Source: Eucalyptus grandis
Lineage: Eukaryota; Streptophyta; Magnoliopsida; Myrtales; Myrtaceae
Length of the DNA stretch: 64,000 bases
NCBI RefSeq assembly: GCF_016545825.1
Contig: NC_052622.1
Coordinates: forward strand, 1,803,001 to 1,867,000
Reading direction: 5' to 3'
Below, one piece after another: positions 46,119 to 57,312 of the stretch; the first letter of the stretch is position 1; each line of letters starts with the position of its first letter. Both the position numbers and the translations under genes were made by a program. The notes beneath the pieces were generated by a model. That model was given only the letters and a program-made list of their open reading frames with translations. It was not told the DNA's origin and did not search any database.

Positions 46119-48539
46119 GACAATTAGATTATTTACATCCTTGGACATGATGTGATGATCAATCAGCTAGAGAGCCTAGTTAGGCACTTCAAGAATAATC
46201 ATGAATTAATTTACTGGCAAACCAAAAAGTAAGAATTTACTAAAAATAACGATATTACGGGGTAAAATTATGTCTTTATACTATAAATAATTCAAATTGC
46301 CTTTCTCGCTCATCAAGGACTAGGAATTCACCTTTTGCTTTTGTGAAAATTCCACCTGAGGGGATGGACAAGGAGAATCTCAACAGTGCAATGAAACGAG
46401 AAAAAGGAGGAAAGGGCTTTCATCGAATTTTGAGAGCTGAGTATTTAAATGGCAAGTTTTTCAGTGTCAACTTCAGCCATGACATCAGAAAGGCAGGGGC
46501 ATGGATGGATCCTTGCAGCTCGCAATCACATATCGATTTTGCATTCACAAAAAGAAATTAAGAAAAGAAAAATAAAAATGGGTTTGTGCAATCTTTGTGC
46601 ACATGAGACGTCAGCAATCTTTGGGAATAGTAACCAGCAGGAAAAGTGTTATCTATGCTGATTTTAATAAATAAAATAATGCGATGAATAGAATTAATCA
46701 CCATATACAATTTTTTGAAAGAGTTGTGCTCCTTTTATATTTCCTGAAAACAAACATAGATGTAAGTGTATGTAAAAAAAAACTGACATTTAAAAAGATT
46801 TTGTAATTACAAATATTTGCGTTATTGATTAGAGAAAGGAATCATTGACATAACATGAAGAAATTGATCAAACTATATGTAGAAAAAGAAAATTAAATCA
46901 AATCTCGAATTTTTTAACTGTAAGATTTTAAACAAAAATAGAAGAAATTTCAATTTTTTTTAAAACTGAAATGCATGAGATAAAAGTAGAAATTTACTCA
47001 TTTTTCCATTAATAGAATAATTACAGAATTTTGGGAAGTTAGGAGGATTATAATCTTTTAAAATAATATGTCATTATTTTTGTCCGAAAATAATATATAT
47101 TACTCGTCAAAAAATAATATATCGTTTTGAAAAATATATATAAACAAATCGACAGTGAGAGCTTATGGAAGAAAGACGAACCAAAGATGAAAAGGTGGCC
47201 AAATCACCGCGAAGTCTCAACGCATGCCAACTCAAAAGTGATCAAACTAATTGGACCACTTTGACCGAAAAAAAACTAATTGGACTACGAAACAATAGGT
47301 TGGATCTCATTATTTTCTATTCCATAAATGATACTCGATATAGATATCATTATTTTCTATTCCATAAATTATTTATGTAGTAAAGTCAATTTAGTCAACA
47401 TCATGTTTTGACCTACTAGAATGTTTAACAATAGAAGCAAAGGATTTATATATATATATATAAGGATATGGTATGCAACTTGTAATCAAAGTTCATCACA
47501 ACGGCTTATCCCTCTACAAAAATTCAACTTTGGAGAACTCCGTGAAGCTGCTCTTATTTCCATAAGTCATCATGATACGATTAGTAAAACATGCAAGGTC
47601 TTTGTCATCAATTGTAATGTAAAATAATCTTTAAAATTTGGGATATACTTAGATTAACTCACTAACTGAACCGTGAGATTTCAATAAATATGGACTCATT
47701 GATTGGAATGAGACTCTAATGTTTCTTTTTAAACATTTTTAGGTTAATATATTACATATTAGAAGTGAACGTGAATGTATAAACTTGTTTTTTTCCTAAT
47801 CAAGTATACCTGTTTTCATCAAAATTGACCCAAAATAAATTTTGGGGGTTCAAGCTGATTTGATTATGCCCAATTAGCTAAACAAATCTGAAGATGATGC
47901 TATTGCAAATGGACTACCTAATGAGATATAACAAGGAAGGGAAGTTGGAGTATATAAAGGTTCATGAAGATATTTTAATGTTGTAAAACCTTGGATTAAC
48001 GTCGGTATTTAACGTCGATGAGGGTGCCTATTTAAAAGTATGATCAAGAAGGTTGATTGCTCGTCATTGCCTGAACCTCGATTATACCCAAATGGCAAAC
48101 CCACGAGGCTTATTTGAGGATACATGAAACTTGACAATCTTGAACATGTGGGATTATGTTATTACATAGAATATCGTATGAAGAGCCATTTCAGTAGATG
48201 TATGGGCGGACCGAGTAGAAGCTAGGCGTGCCGTTAGCATAGAGTAATCTTCTAGATTAGAGGATTATGATAGGGTGCGTCTTGACCGGTTTTCACAATA
48301 GTGTAAAACAAACCAAGCCATGACATCAGATCGAGGGAATAGGTTGCTAAGACCCTACGGAATCAATGCTCATGTAGTTCGATCCTGTGAAGGCCGGAAG
48401 TTTTCACTTGAGAGGGATCCTATGAAGCAATTAAAGTAGAATCGATCCATTAATCTACGGTCAATCGATCATTATTTTAATATTCTTTTTTGGGGGAATT
48501 TGATTTGAGCGGTCCTAGAATCACAAATCAATTTGCACG

Positions 48540-50900
48540 ACCTGTTTTCCACTGATGGTTTTCATGGGTAAAATGAAAAGAGAACTCCAAAAAGAGTTGG
48601 GAATTAGTGGAGCTACAAGAGGCAGAAGCCGTGAAAAACTGGATTAGCAAAAACACAAGAACACGTTTATAATAAGTAGTTCGCAACACGAGTCGAAAGC
48701 AATAAATGCCGTCATCAAAAGTATCACGAATCTCTTGTTTTCAGGGTGTATATATTACTTATATACATATGATCTCCTTCAATTTATTAGCTAAAGTTTT
48801 AGGTTGGACTTTTTAATATTGTATCAGAACTAATTCTACCTATTTTATCTTGCATGCGTGATTCTCTATTTGTCAAATTCAGTTTGTCGTTCTTAATTGC
48901 ATGCCCCACATCGCTCATATAGGATACACACAAGTTCTCCTCCCACCTATTGGTTTACGATTTTGGGTCAGACAAATTGTTCTCAGCCATCATTGTTTAA
49001 AGGGGAAAAGAAAATAAAAGTTAAAAAGAATTGGGAGAACTCGTTTAACTACGAGAGGAAAAACATTAGGAACTTGTTAAATTTTTCGATCTCAATTTTT
49101 CGCAATTCACGTGAGCATAAAGCAACTGGGTTTTTCAATGTCAATTCAGTAGAGACAATTTTCTTGGCACCCAAAGTCAAGGTTTCCTCAGTTTATCTCA
49201 CGTGTACAACTTTCTATTCATCAAATTTCACGTGTTTTAATTGCATGCGTGAAGGGTTTTAAAGTATGCGATATCATTTGTCTATGATATTTATATACTT
49301 TTCAAATACATGCAAGTCTTCTTTTACTAATTAGTTTAAGCTTTTTGAATTGGATAATTTGTTCTCAACTGATGGTGATTTCAGGGAAAAGGAAAAGCAA
49401 AGAAACTTTCAAAAGGAGTTGCCAACTCATGCAGTTACGAGAGGCAAAACCCGTAAGATAGCAAAACCCGTAAGAAACGCGTCAAAATAATAGTTCACAA
49501 TTCACATGAGTCAAAAGTAATGCATATCCTTGTTAAAGGATCACAAATCCCTTTATTCACGGGGATTTGCAATCTCCCATCATCATTAACTTAAACTCCT
49601 AAATTTTTAGAGTCAATTCTAAGCTAGGGGTAAGCATGGTTTTCGGGTAGAACCTAAAATCTAAAAACCAGATAGGTGAGAACCTATATAGTTCTAGGTT
49701 TTAGAGTATATATGGTAGATTTCAAGTTCCAAAAATTGGGAAACATATTTCAACGGGTAAGTTGCGGTATCTAGGTAGGTAAAACTTGGAATCTATAACT
49801 TGGAAATTGGAAGTAGAAACAAGTTTTTGTATTTTTCTTGGTATTTGTCTTTGCGCTATCCTACAATATTCCATTTTATGACCGAGACTTTTACTCCGTT
49901 AGTGTTTCATTTTATTTTTTTTGCATGTTTAAATATAAATTGTGGTTAGTGGATTGTAGTAGCAATTGACGGCCATTGAAGGTGATGATTTACTCCAATC
50001 ATTTGATTAATAATACAAGTGGAACTTAGGAAGACCTTGTAATCGACTTTGGAACCTGTGATAGAATAGGTTCCAAGTTTGCAGGATAGGTTTCAAGTTC
50101 CAAAAATGAGGTACCCGTTTTGATGGATAGGTTCCAAATGGAAGATATACAAAACCTAAAACCACTTACCCCCATTTTATGCAGCATATTTCACATGTGT
50201 GCCTTGCGTTTGCCAAATTCCATGTGCAATTATTAATTCCACATAAGAAAGGGTGTTAAAGTATCCCACATCCTAATTTATAACATTCATAAGCTATTTA
50301 TATACATGCAATCTCTTTCTATTTATTGGTATTGATTCTGTTTATGCGGATAAACATAAGAAACTTTGGGCAACTAGTGTAACTAGCAAAGGCAGAAGCC
50401 ATAAGAAATGGACTAGCAAAACCATGAGAAACACATTATAATAACAGTTCATAGTTCGTAGGAGTCACAATCTGTTATGTTAAAGTATCACAAGTCCCTT
50501 TATATACACGGATATGCAAACTTTATTCATCTATTAACTTAAGCTCTTTCCTATTCATCGAATTGCACATGAAAAAAGGTGTTAAAGTATCACACATCCC
50601 CGATCTATAGCATTTATATGATAATTATATATATGTAATTTCTTTGCTTCTATTAGTTTATGCCTTAGGGTTGAACAATTTGTTCTCAATTGATGGTGTT
50701 TACGCTGATAAACATAAGAAAATTTGGGCTAACTTGCGAAACTACAAGAGGCAAAACCCTAAAAGAAATTGGACTAGGAAAGAAATAAAACACAAGGAGC
50801 ACGTTAAAAGAACAATAGTTTACCTTTCGCATGAGTCAAAAGCAAAAGGGTCCATTCGATGTCAATTTTGTTGACAAAGTTTTCTTGCTGCTTGGAAGAA
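48540..50900. repeat. Expanded tandem array of ~360-430-base units
   Basis: Five recognisable units share AAGAGGCA(G/A)AA(G/A)CC, GGA(C/T)TAGCAAAA, AA(C)ACG(T)T(T)ATAATAA and GAGTCA(A)AAGCAA, centred near 48,630, 49,060, 49,440, 50,390 and 50,750. Between units recur TTAAAGTATC(A/C)CACATC, TATATACATGCAATCT and GACAATTTGTTCTCAA. This linker resembles the start and end of a plant LTR, so the array may derive from LTR DNA. A hAT-like MITE interrupts the array. Copy A has only about two units. Confidence 0.75.
49625..50174. mobile_element. hAT-like MITE inside the expanded array
   Basis: The termini TAGGGGTAAGCATGGTTTT and, in reverse complement, TGGGGGTAAGTGGTTTTAGG are inverted repeats. The flanking 8-mers TTCTAAGC (49,617-49,624) and TTTTATGC (50,175-50,182) agree at six positions and look like a decayed 8-bp target duplication. 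The subterminal regions repeat GGTTCCAAGTT words. No transposase is present. Confidence 0.65.
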
Positions 50901-52533
50901 TCTGATGCGATTATTTCGTGCGTGACAAGGGTCGGTAAAAGAAGGGCCACTCCCGAAGTGCCCTCCCTCTTGTTCTGATGCTTCTGATAGTGAGATCTTT
51001 GGTAATTTTTGTTGGTAATTACAGAGTATTGATTCCCCTTTTTTTAATTGCTAATTGTACAAAATTTTTATGTTAATCATAAATTATATCTATCTAAGGT
51101 GGGGTTAAATTAGCAGTCATCAGCGATTACTCCTTGTGTTTGGCTTGTCGTTTTTGGAGAATTGGAGAGCAGCCCTCTTGAATTTTTAACCCTTCGAAAG
51201 ATTGAAGGTGTTTATGTCATTCGAGAGCATATTATTAGTGTAAAAATCAGTGGAATCCATGTCCGCTCCTTTAGAAAGTTACACTTAAGAAACTCGATAA
51301 GAAGTATTAATTATATTTTGAAAATTTGTGTTTTTGGGTATTACCAAAAGATATATTTTAATATTCGATGACATAACATATATCGAAAACTGCTTTTATG
51401 TGGTGCTTTTCCTCTTCCAGTTACCTTGTTGGAACAGGAAAAACCAAAAAATATATTTTTTGTTTTTATTGGGGAGTCATATCGCGAGAAAGTTTTTGAA
51501 AAAGTGCTGTCGGGAGTGAGATAATTGGAAATATAATTGGACATAAAGTGAATTATAGGAGTAAATATTAATTGCTCTCTTTTTGGACCTTGCCCAATCA
51601 GATAAGGTGAGACCATCCCCACATACAATTTATTGCTTTTTATTTAAGCCAACGCCAAGGACTGCATTCAATATTTCCAAATGGTAGATGGATCTCTTTT
51701 TTTCCCAATTGAAACAGACGGCTCGAATCAATTTTTTTTACATATATTTAAAACGGAACAAATTAAGTAGTTTGACTAGGGTAAGCTCAGATGCCTTTCT
51801 TGTGAACCATTTAAAAAAAAAAACAGAAAGGCCAATAATTTCAAGAAATTAAAGAAACTAAAAGCCCATATTTTGTTAAAGAAATCCATGCTATGTCCCT
51901 TCATTTATTAATCTATGGAAAATTGTCAAAGTGCCACGTACATAAAGAAAAGGAAGTTTACATTTGAATAATGCATTAAATATGCTCGATATTTTTCTTG
52001 GTAGAATAATAAGATACATTGCCCATTCCCAATAGTGGAGAAAATTCAACCTCAATCGCTATCTTTAAACTTTTTTGACTCCCTGTAATTTTCTTCTTTT
52101 CTCTTTTTGGTGGGTAAAATATTCTAATAATTCTCACACCTTCTTACACTCCATGGAAAACTAAAAAAACCAAACCATCCTTAACTTTAAGTTAAAAAAT
52201 AAAATAAAATAAAATAAATCCAGGGCAGCTAGGATTCTATGTGCTGCCTAACCTGTTTAGAATCGAAAGGACATTCTACAGGAAACTTGTGGAAGAACAA
52301 GTCAGCTTGGCTTCACGCAATCTTTGCTTGCACATCTTACTCACATCAAACTAAGACAAAAAATAAAGTAAAATGAAATACACAAACATGTTTTTGCGTA
52401 TATATATGTTTAAAATATATAACAGAAACTTGGGTCTATAACATTCCACTTGCTCAGATTTGTTTGATGTGATGAATGATTCATTGATTTTCACCATTAA
52501 GAGATATGCCTCATGTACATTGTAAGCCCCATT

Positions 52534-52607
52534 TCCTGAGAGTTTAAGTATCCAAGGTGGCGAGGTTGATTCCTGAGAGTTTAAGTATCCAAGGTGGCGA
52601 GGTTGAT
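52534..52607. repeat. Perfect 37-base tandem duplication
   Basis: TCCTGAGAGTTTAAGTATCC continuing through AAGGTGGCGAGGTTGAT occurs twice in a row, at 52,534 and 52,571. Confidence 0.95.
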
Positions 52608-52629
52608 CTAAAACAGCAGTAGGGATTAA

Positions 52630-53073
52630 AGGTGCATTTGGTTCAGTATTTCCAAAAGGTTTTCACCCTTCAAAATCCCTTTAAAATCTTTGAACTGTTT
52701 GTAATCATTTTAAAATAGCTTTCAAGTGAAAGTTAGCATTGGGAAGACTGAAAGCCCAATACTAGTAAGGATTAGCTTTGAACTTTTAGCATTTAGCCAA
52801 ATGTTAAAACTTTTTGTTTCCCAAACTATTATAACTTATTCTTCAAATTTCTAATTTTGCCCTCGTTATTATTTTTTAAATGCCAAAATAATGCTAAAAA
52901 ATCAAAATTATATAAATACTAAAAATATATTTTTTTGTGGTCTTTTAAAAAAATATTTATATATTTGATTTTTTTAGCATTATTGTCAAATTTTATATTT
53001 AAAAAGTTACATACATTTTCAATTTTAAACAAATAAAATTAAAAAATTCCGACGAAGAGTTTGGTCCTTTTTT

Positions 53074-53113
<40 letters not shown>

Positions 53114-53651
53114 TTGACTTTTTAGCATTATTTTCAAATTTATATTTAAAAAATTGCATACATTTTTTTTCAATTTTAAACAAATAAAAATTAAAAGATT
53201 TCAATGAAGGATTTGGTCTTTTTAAAATATATATATATGTTTTTTTTTTTTTTTTTTAGCATTATTGTCAAAATTTATATATAAGAAGTTGCATACATTA
53301 TTTTCTTTTCAATTTTAAACATATAAAAATTAAAAAATTCCGATGAAGGGTTTGGTCTTTTTAAAAAAAAGATTATATATGTATTGATTTTTTTAGTATT
53401 ATTGTCAAATTTTATATTTAAAAAGTTGTATACATTTTTTTTTCAATTTTAAACGAATGAAATTAAAAAAAAAAAGTAATATTAATCACAAAGGGTTTTT
53501 CAAATGTGTTTTCTACCAAACAGTATTTCTCTCAAAATTGTTTCTCAAAGCATAATTTACTAAACGGTATTTGCATTTGCCTAAAGTCCTTTAGGGTAAA
53601 TTGTTTTGTATTTTCCCAATGAGCTTTCAAAATGTTGAACTAAATGCACCT
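52630..53651. mobile_element. PIF/Harbinger-like non-autonomous element with TAA target duplication
   Basis: The ends AGGTGCATTTGGTTCA and, in reverse complement, AGGTGCATTTAGTTCA form near-perfect inverted repeats. They are flanked by TAA on both sides (52,627-52,629 and 53,652-53,654), the 3-bp duplication typical of PIF/Harbinger elements. The interior (52,940-53,470) is a ~135-base tandem array of about four units around TTTTTTAGCATTATTGTCAA and GAAGGGTTTGGTC. There is no coding capacity. Confidence 0.8.
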
Positions 53652-54390
53652 TAAGGATTTGAATCCCGACTCTCCCCCTCTTAATTTTCTTATGCTTGTT
53701 GTTACCCATTATCCCATATGCTTATGTTCCATCAATCTAGTTATTTACTTAATGTGGTTTAATTCGCATTGTGAGAAATTGTAGAACTATTGTCAACTAT
53801 TCTAAAAACTTAAATTGTTAGATGAATGCGGAGTTTAATATTTAAATATTCTTACACTCCCCTTTAAGTTTAGTCTAGTCTTTTGCATAGAGTTTGAAAA
53901 TATTCAATATCAGAAACTACAGCTCTGACACTATGTGAAACTTGTGAATAAAGAGAAAATTCATATTTTGTCTATGAACTAATGGATAGTACATATGCCT
54001 ATTTATAGGTTTATATAACAACTATCTAAAGTAACAAATCATGATTAATTAAGGAGAATTTATAGAATCACATAATAATATACAAAATCACATAATATCT
54101 TAAATATATGTTTAACACGCATCTTGCCTTGCAACACTGGCTTATTCCTTGACAACTTAACCTTTTAGGGCAAAAATGGTTAGTATGATGTTTGCTTAAT
54201 GTAAAAGGAATGAGACAGGCTTCTGTTGACAATTGATCCGAATATGACTTAAGTCAATTTTTGCAGTTGGCATGGATTACTTGCATCGAAACCTATAAGA
54301 CAATGTTCATAACGGTTTATCACTCACTCGATAAATACATTGGATCAAATTCAACCTCTGCTTTTGTACTTCGAAATGTGAAAAGTCCAC

Positions 54391-56290
54391 AACCCTAGCT
54401 AAATGCATGGTACGAGCGACTTTTTTCCATTGAATAGCAGTACAACTGGCCTTGGGTCTTATGTTCGTACAAGAATCACATTTTTTCTAGATTAGGTAGA
54501 CCAACGGCCAAAATCTTCCATGCCCGATTACACGGCATTTTCAAATTCGGAGCGGACTAGCCGATTCCATTTATTGGATATGGCAGCGCCAAATTTCACT
54601 CGAGAATTGGATTGATTAAAAACTGGTCTTTGCGAAGAACCGATGATCTCGATCTAGCCAGATCTTTGATCAGTTTTTACCTCTAACAATAGTGTATATA
54701 CAGCAAGCAATTGAATTCCCAAGCCAACTAAGCCAAACATTTCTATTTTTCTAATGACACCGATAATTATATAATTAAGATAATTTGGTTCGAAACGAGA
54801 AAATCTTATCAATCCAGCGGTTCAACCGGTTGGCCTGTGGACCGACCGGAAGCCGGACCGGTCCGGGAGACACGAAGCGGAAGCTTGCTGAACCGAAACA
54901 CAAAAAAACGAAAGAAGGAAAAGGAAAAAAAGTGACAGACCAAAGTTTTTGGAGGGACATGAGGGGAAGGTTCGTGCCCAAGAGTCAAATCCAACGTATT
55001 GGAGCAGCAGTTCAAACGATTCAGAAATTGACAATCAAAACGGGCCAAAGTAAAATAAATAGGACTGAAAAAGAGAGAAAATGGCCCAAAAAACGATCGA
55101 CCGTGTGAGGCGTACACCCTTCTCTCTCCTACTTCCGTTGGCGTTAAGACGATTCTGCCCTCCATCCACGTTCCGATTCACGGAAAAGGCGCACCCCCGA
55201 GCGCCTAAACTGCGAGGGTACTCCGTCTTTTCGCAGAGGCTGACCCTACCCCTTCATGCGTTCCGCTCCCCACGGAGAGGACGCCCCCACGCTCTCGCAC
55301 AGGTCCGCGGGACCTCCCGCGTCCGGATCTGCCGCCACGTCAGCAGCCCCCAAACCAAAAAGGTCGGAGATATATGATCTCGGATTATGCAAAATTCCTA
55401 ATGCTTTTTTTTTTTCTCTTAATGAAAGCCATCAAAGCCCCATATTTTATCCACTTTGACATACCTATCTTAAATTTTTTTGTGATAAAAAAATCCAAAT
55501 TTATATCTGTGTAATATATTTACCCTAAAAAATCATAAACTTGTATATGTATAATACATTATCCCAAAAATTTGATATCACAGATTTTTTTTTTTAAAAA
55601 GTAAATGTATCACACAAGTAAAAATTTAGGATTTCCGTGTCGTAAAAAAAGTTTGGATAAATGCGTAACAATGGACAAAATTTGCAGTTTTTAGTGTCAT
55701 AAAAGATAATTTATGGTAAATGTGTCAATGGGCAAAGTTTAGAGTTTTTCGTGTATTTTTTCCTCTCTTTTTTTTCCCTAACAAGTATATCGAGACACTT
55801 TCATCAATGCGATCTTGCTCATAAATATTCGAAATCGGAATTTTCAGATAAGGATCTTTTAACCGATCATTTTTTTAATTTCTATTAAGTACGGTGATGT
55901 AAAATTGTGCATTAACTTAAAAATATTTCCTTGACAAATAAAAAGAGCTTGAACAATGAGAGAACCTAATGGCCACGAAAAACTTGAAATTATTTAAGCT
56001 CAGTTTGTTTCGCGAAAAAAAAGAGATAATTTGGAATATAATTTTCTAAAAATGATCGCTTGTATTATTTATAAAAATGAATAAATCAAGAATATTTTAT
56101 GAAATCGTGGTTGATGATGAAAACATTTTTATTAATTAATTATTTTAAATAATATAAGAGGCCATTTTTGTTTAAAACATTTTCTTATTTTCAAGACAAA
56201 CGGAGACCTCGTAGCCATTTGATTTTTCCTCCCTGGGGATTTTCTTGACTTTCTTAACAGTCAAGGGGGAAAATTTCTTGACTTGACAGA
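54391..56290. other. Intergenic DNA between copy B repeats and the DUF506 promoter
   Basis: 54,400-54,900 aligns in part with 30,960-31,340 of copy A, and 55,205-55,356 is the GC-rich conserved segment. 55,430-55,780 contains several copies of words such as AAATGTGTCAATGGGCAAAG, related to the repeat at 1-3850. No gene was found. The frames at 54,785-55,165 are not consistent with copy A. Confidence 0.5.
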
Positions 56291-57312
56291 AATACGATGA
56301 CGTGTCGACCCCACGAGAAACTCCCGTGTGGTCGCCCCCAGGCAATGCAGTGCTCTTCTCTTCTCGATCATCTAGGGACCTTACGTGGCACTCCTCAGTC
56401 CCAGTCAGCAATCCACTCCACCCCCCTGCCCACTCCTATATAAACGTACTGGGGCGTTTCAGAGATCATTAGTCTCGTAGCAAGCTTCAAAGAGATAAAA
56501 TCCGCAAAAAAAAAAAAAAAAAGATTTTAAGAAAAAAAGCCTCCGCCCCAAAAAAAAAAAAAAAAATTCGAGAAGAGAAGAAAAAAGAAGAAAACTCCCC
56601 GGAACCACTCGCCGGCCGACGATCTGTCTCCACCGGTGAATGGAAGCTCCGGTGATCTCCTCCTCCTCCTCCTCCTCTCCTTCCACACGGAATGTCCGTA
56701 TCTCTGATCATCCCCGTCACGTCTTCCACGAAAAGCTCCTCTGCTAAGCCCAAGCGAAGCAACCCTTCTCTCTCTCTCGCTCGCCGCAAGTTATTCGATC
56801 CTTCAACGTGAAATTCATTCCCGGATTGAAGCGGAAGGTAACAATTAGCTGCTGATCGAGCCCGATTTGGCCCAGATTTATTCGAGGTTCCTGTGGCCGG
56901 ACCGTCGCCGTGGGCGTGGACTCTTCCTGTGAAATGTGCCGGAATTTCTTCTCCGGGAACGCCTGTTTCGGGAATCTCTGAGCGGCTTTGCGGTTTTTCG
57001 CTTCTTTTTTGCTGCTTGTTGCGTTCTGTTCCTTGCTCTGGAATTTTTGTGTAAATAGCTGTTTTTGGGAGTCGGAGAGGCGCAATTGTCTGCACATGCA
57101 AAGGATCGGAGCAATCCATCCGTTTTTCGAGACCTGAGTAAGTGCCTCCCACTGTTTGGATTCGAATCGCGCGGCCTCCGAGGCGTCGGTGAAAATGGAG
57201 GAGGACTGTTGACGAGGGAGTGTAGGGACTGGGAATTTTGGAGCTCGTGCGGTAGAGAAAGAGGAAGAGGAATCGGCGACGAGAGGAGCATCGATCCGTC
57301 GCCGCCGGAGCC
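56291..57312 (+). promoter_or_regulatory. Promoter and long leader of the DUF506 gene
   Basis: The TATA box (TATATAAA) lies at 56,437-56,444. Two ABRE-type cores lie upstream: ACGTGTC at 56,300-56,306 and TACGTGGC at 56,382-56,389. They suggest response to abscisic acid or water stress. The leader, about 840 bases if unspliced, has two poly-A runs, a (CTC)n run near 56,660 and an upstream ORF of 35 codons (56,640-56,747, MEAPVISSS start). A possible leader intron (GTGATC... near 56,655 to ...GTGTAG near 57,226) is suggested by comparison with the copy A pseudogene, which lacks that part. Confidence 0.6.

Larger units (their letters stand above)
52270..54390. other. Copy B-specific block carrying a Harbinger-like element
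   Basis: Copy A runs continuously from the CTGCCTAACCTGGTTAGAGT region (30,910) to GGTACGATCAACTTCTTCTA (30,970). In copy B those two places are 2.1 kb apart. The block contains the element at 52,630-53,651, a small tandem duplication at 52,534-52,607 and the third copy of the dispersed repeat known from 8729 and 8938 (about 53,791-53,890). Confidence 0.65.

Noticed and set aside
45888..46127. 79-codon frame ending in poly-Asn
   Set aside because: The end is the (AAT)n tail of a SINE-like element.
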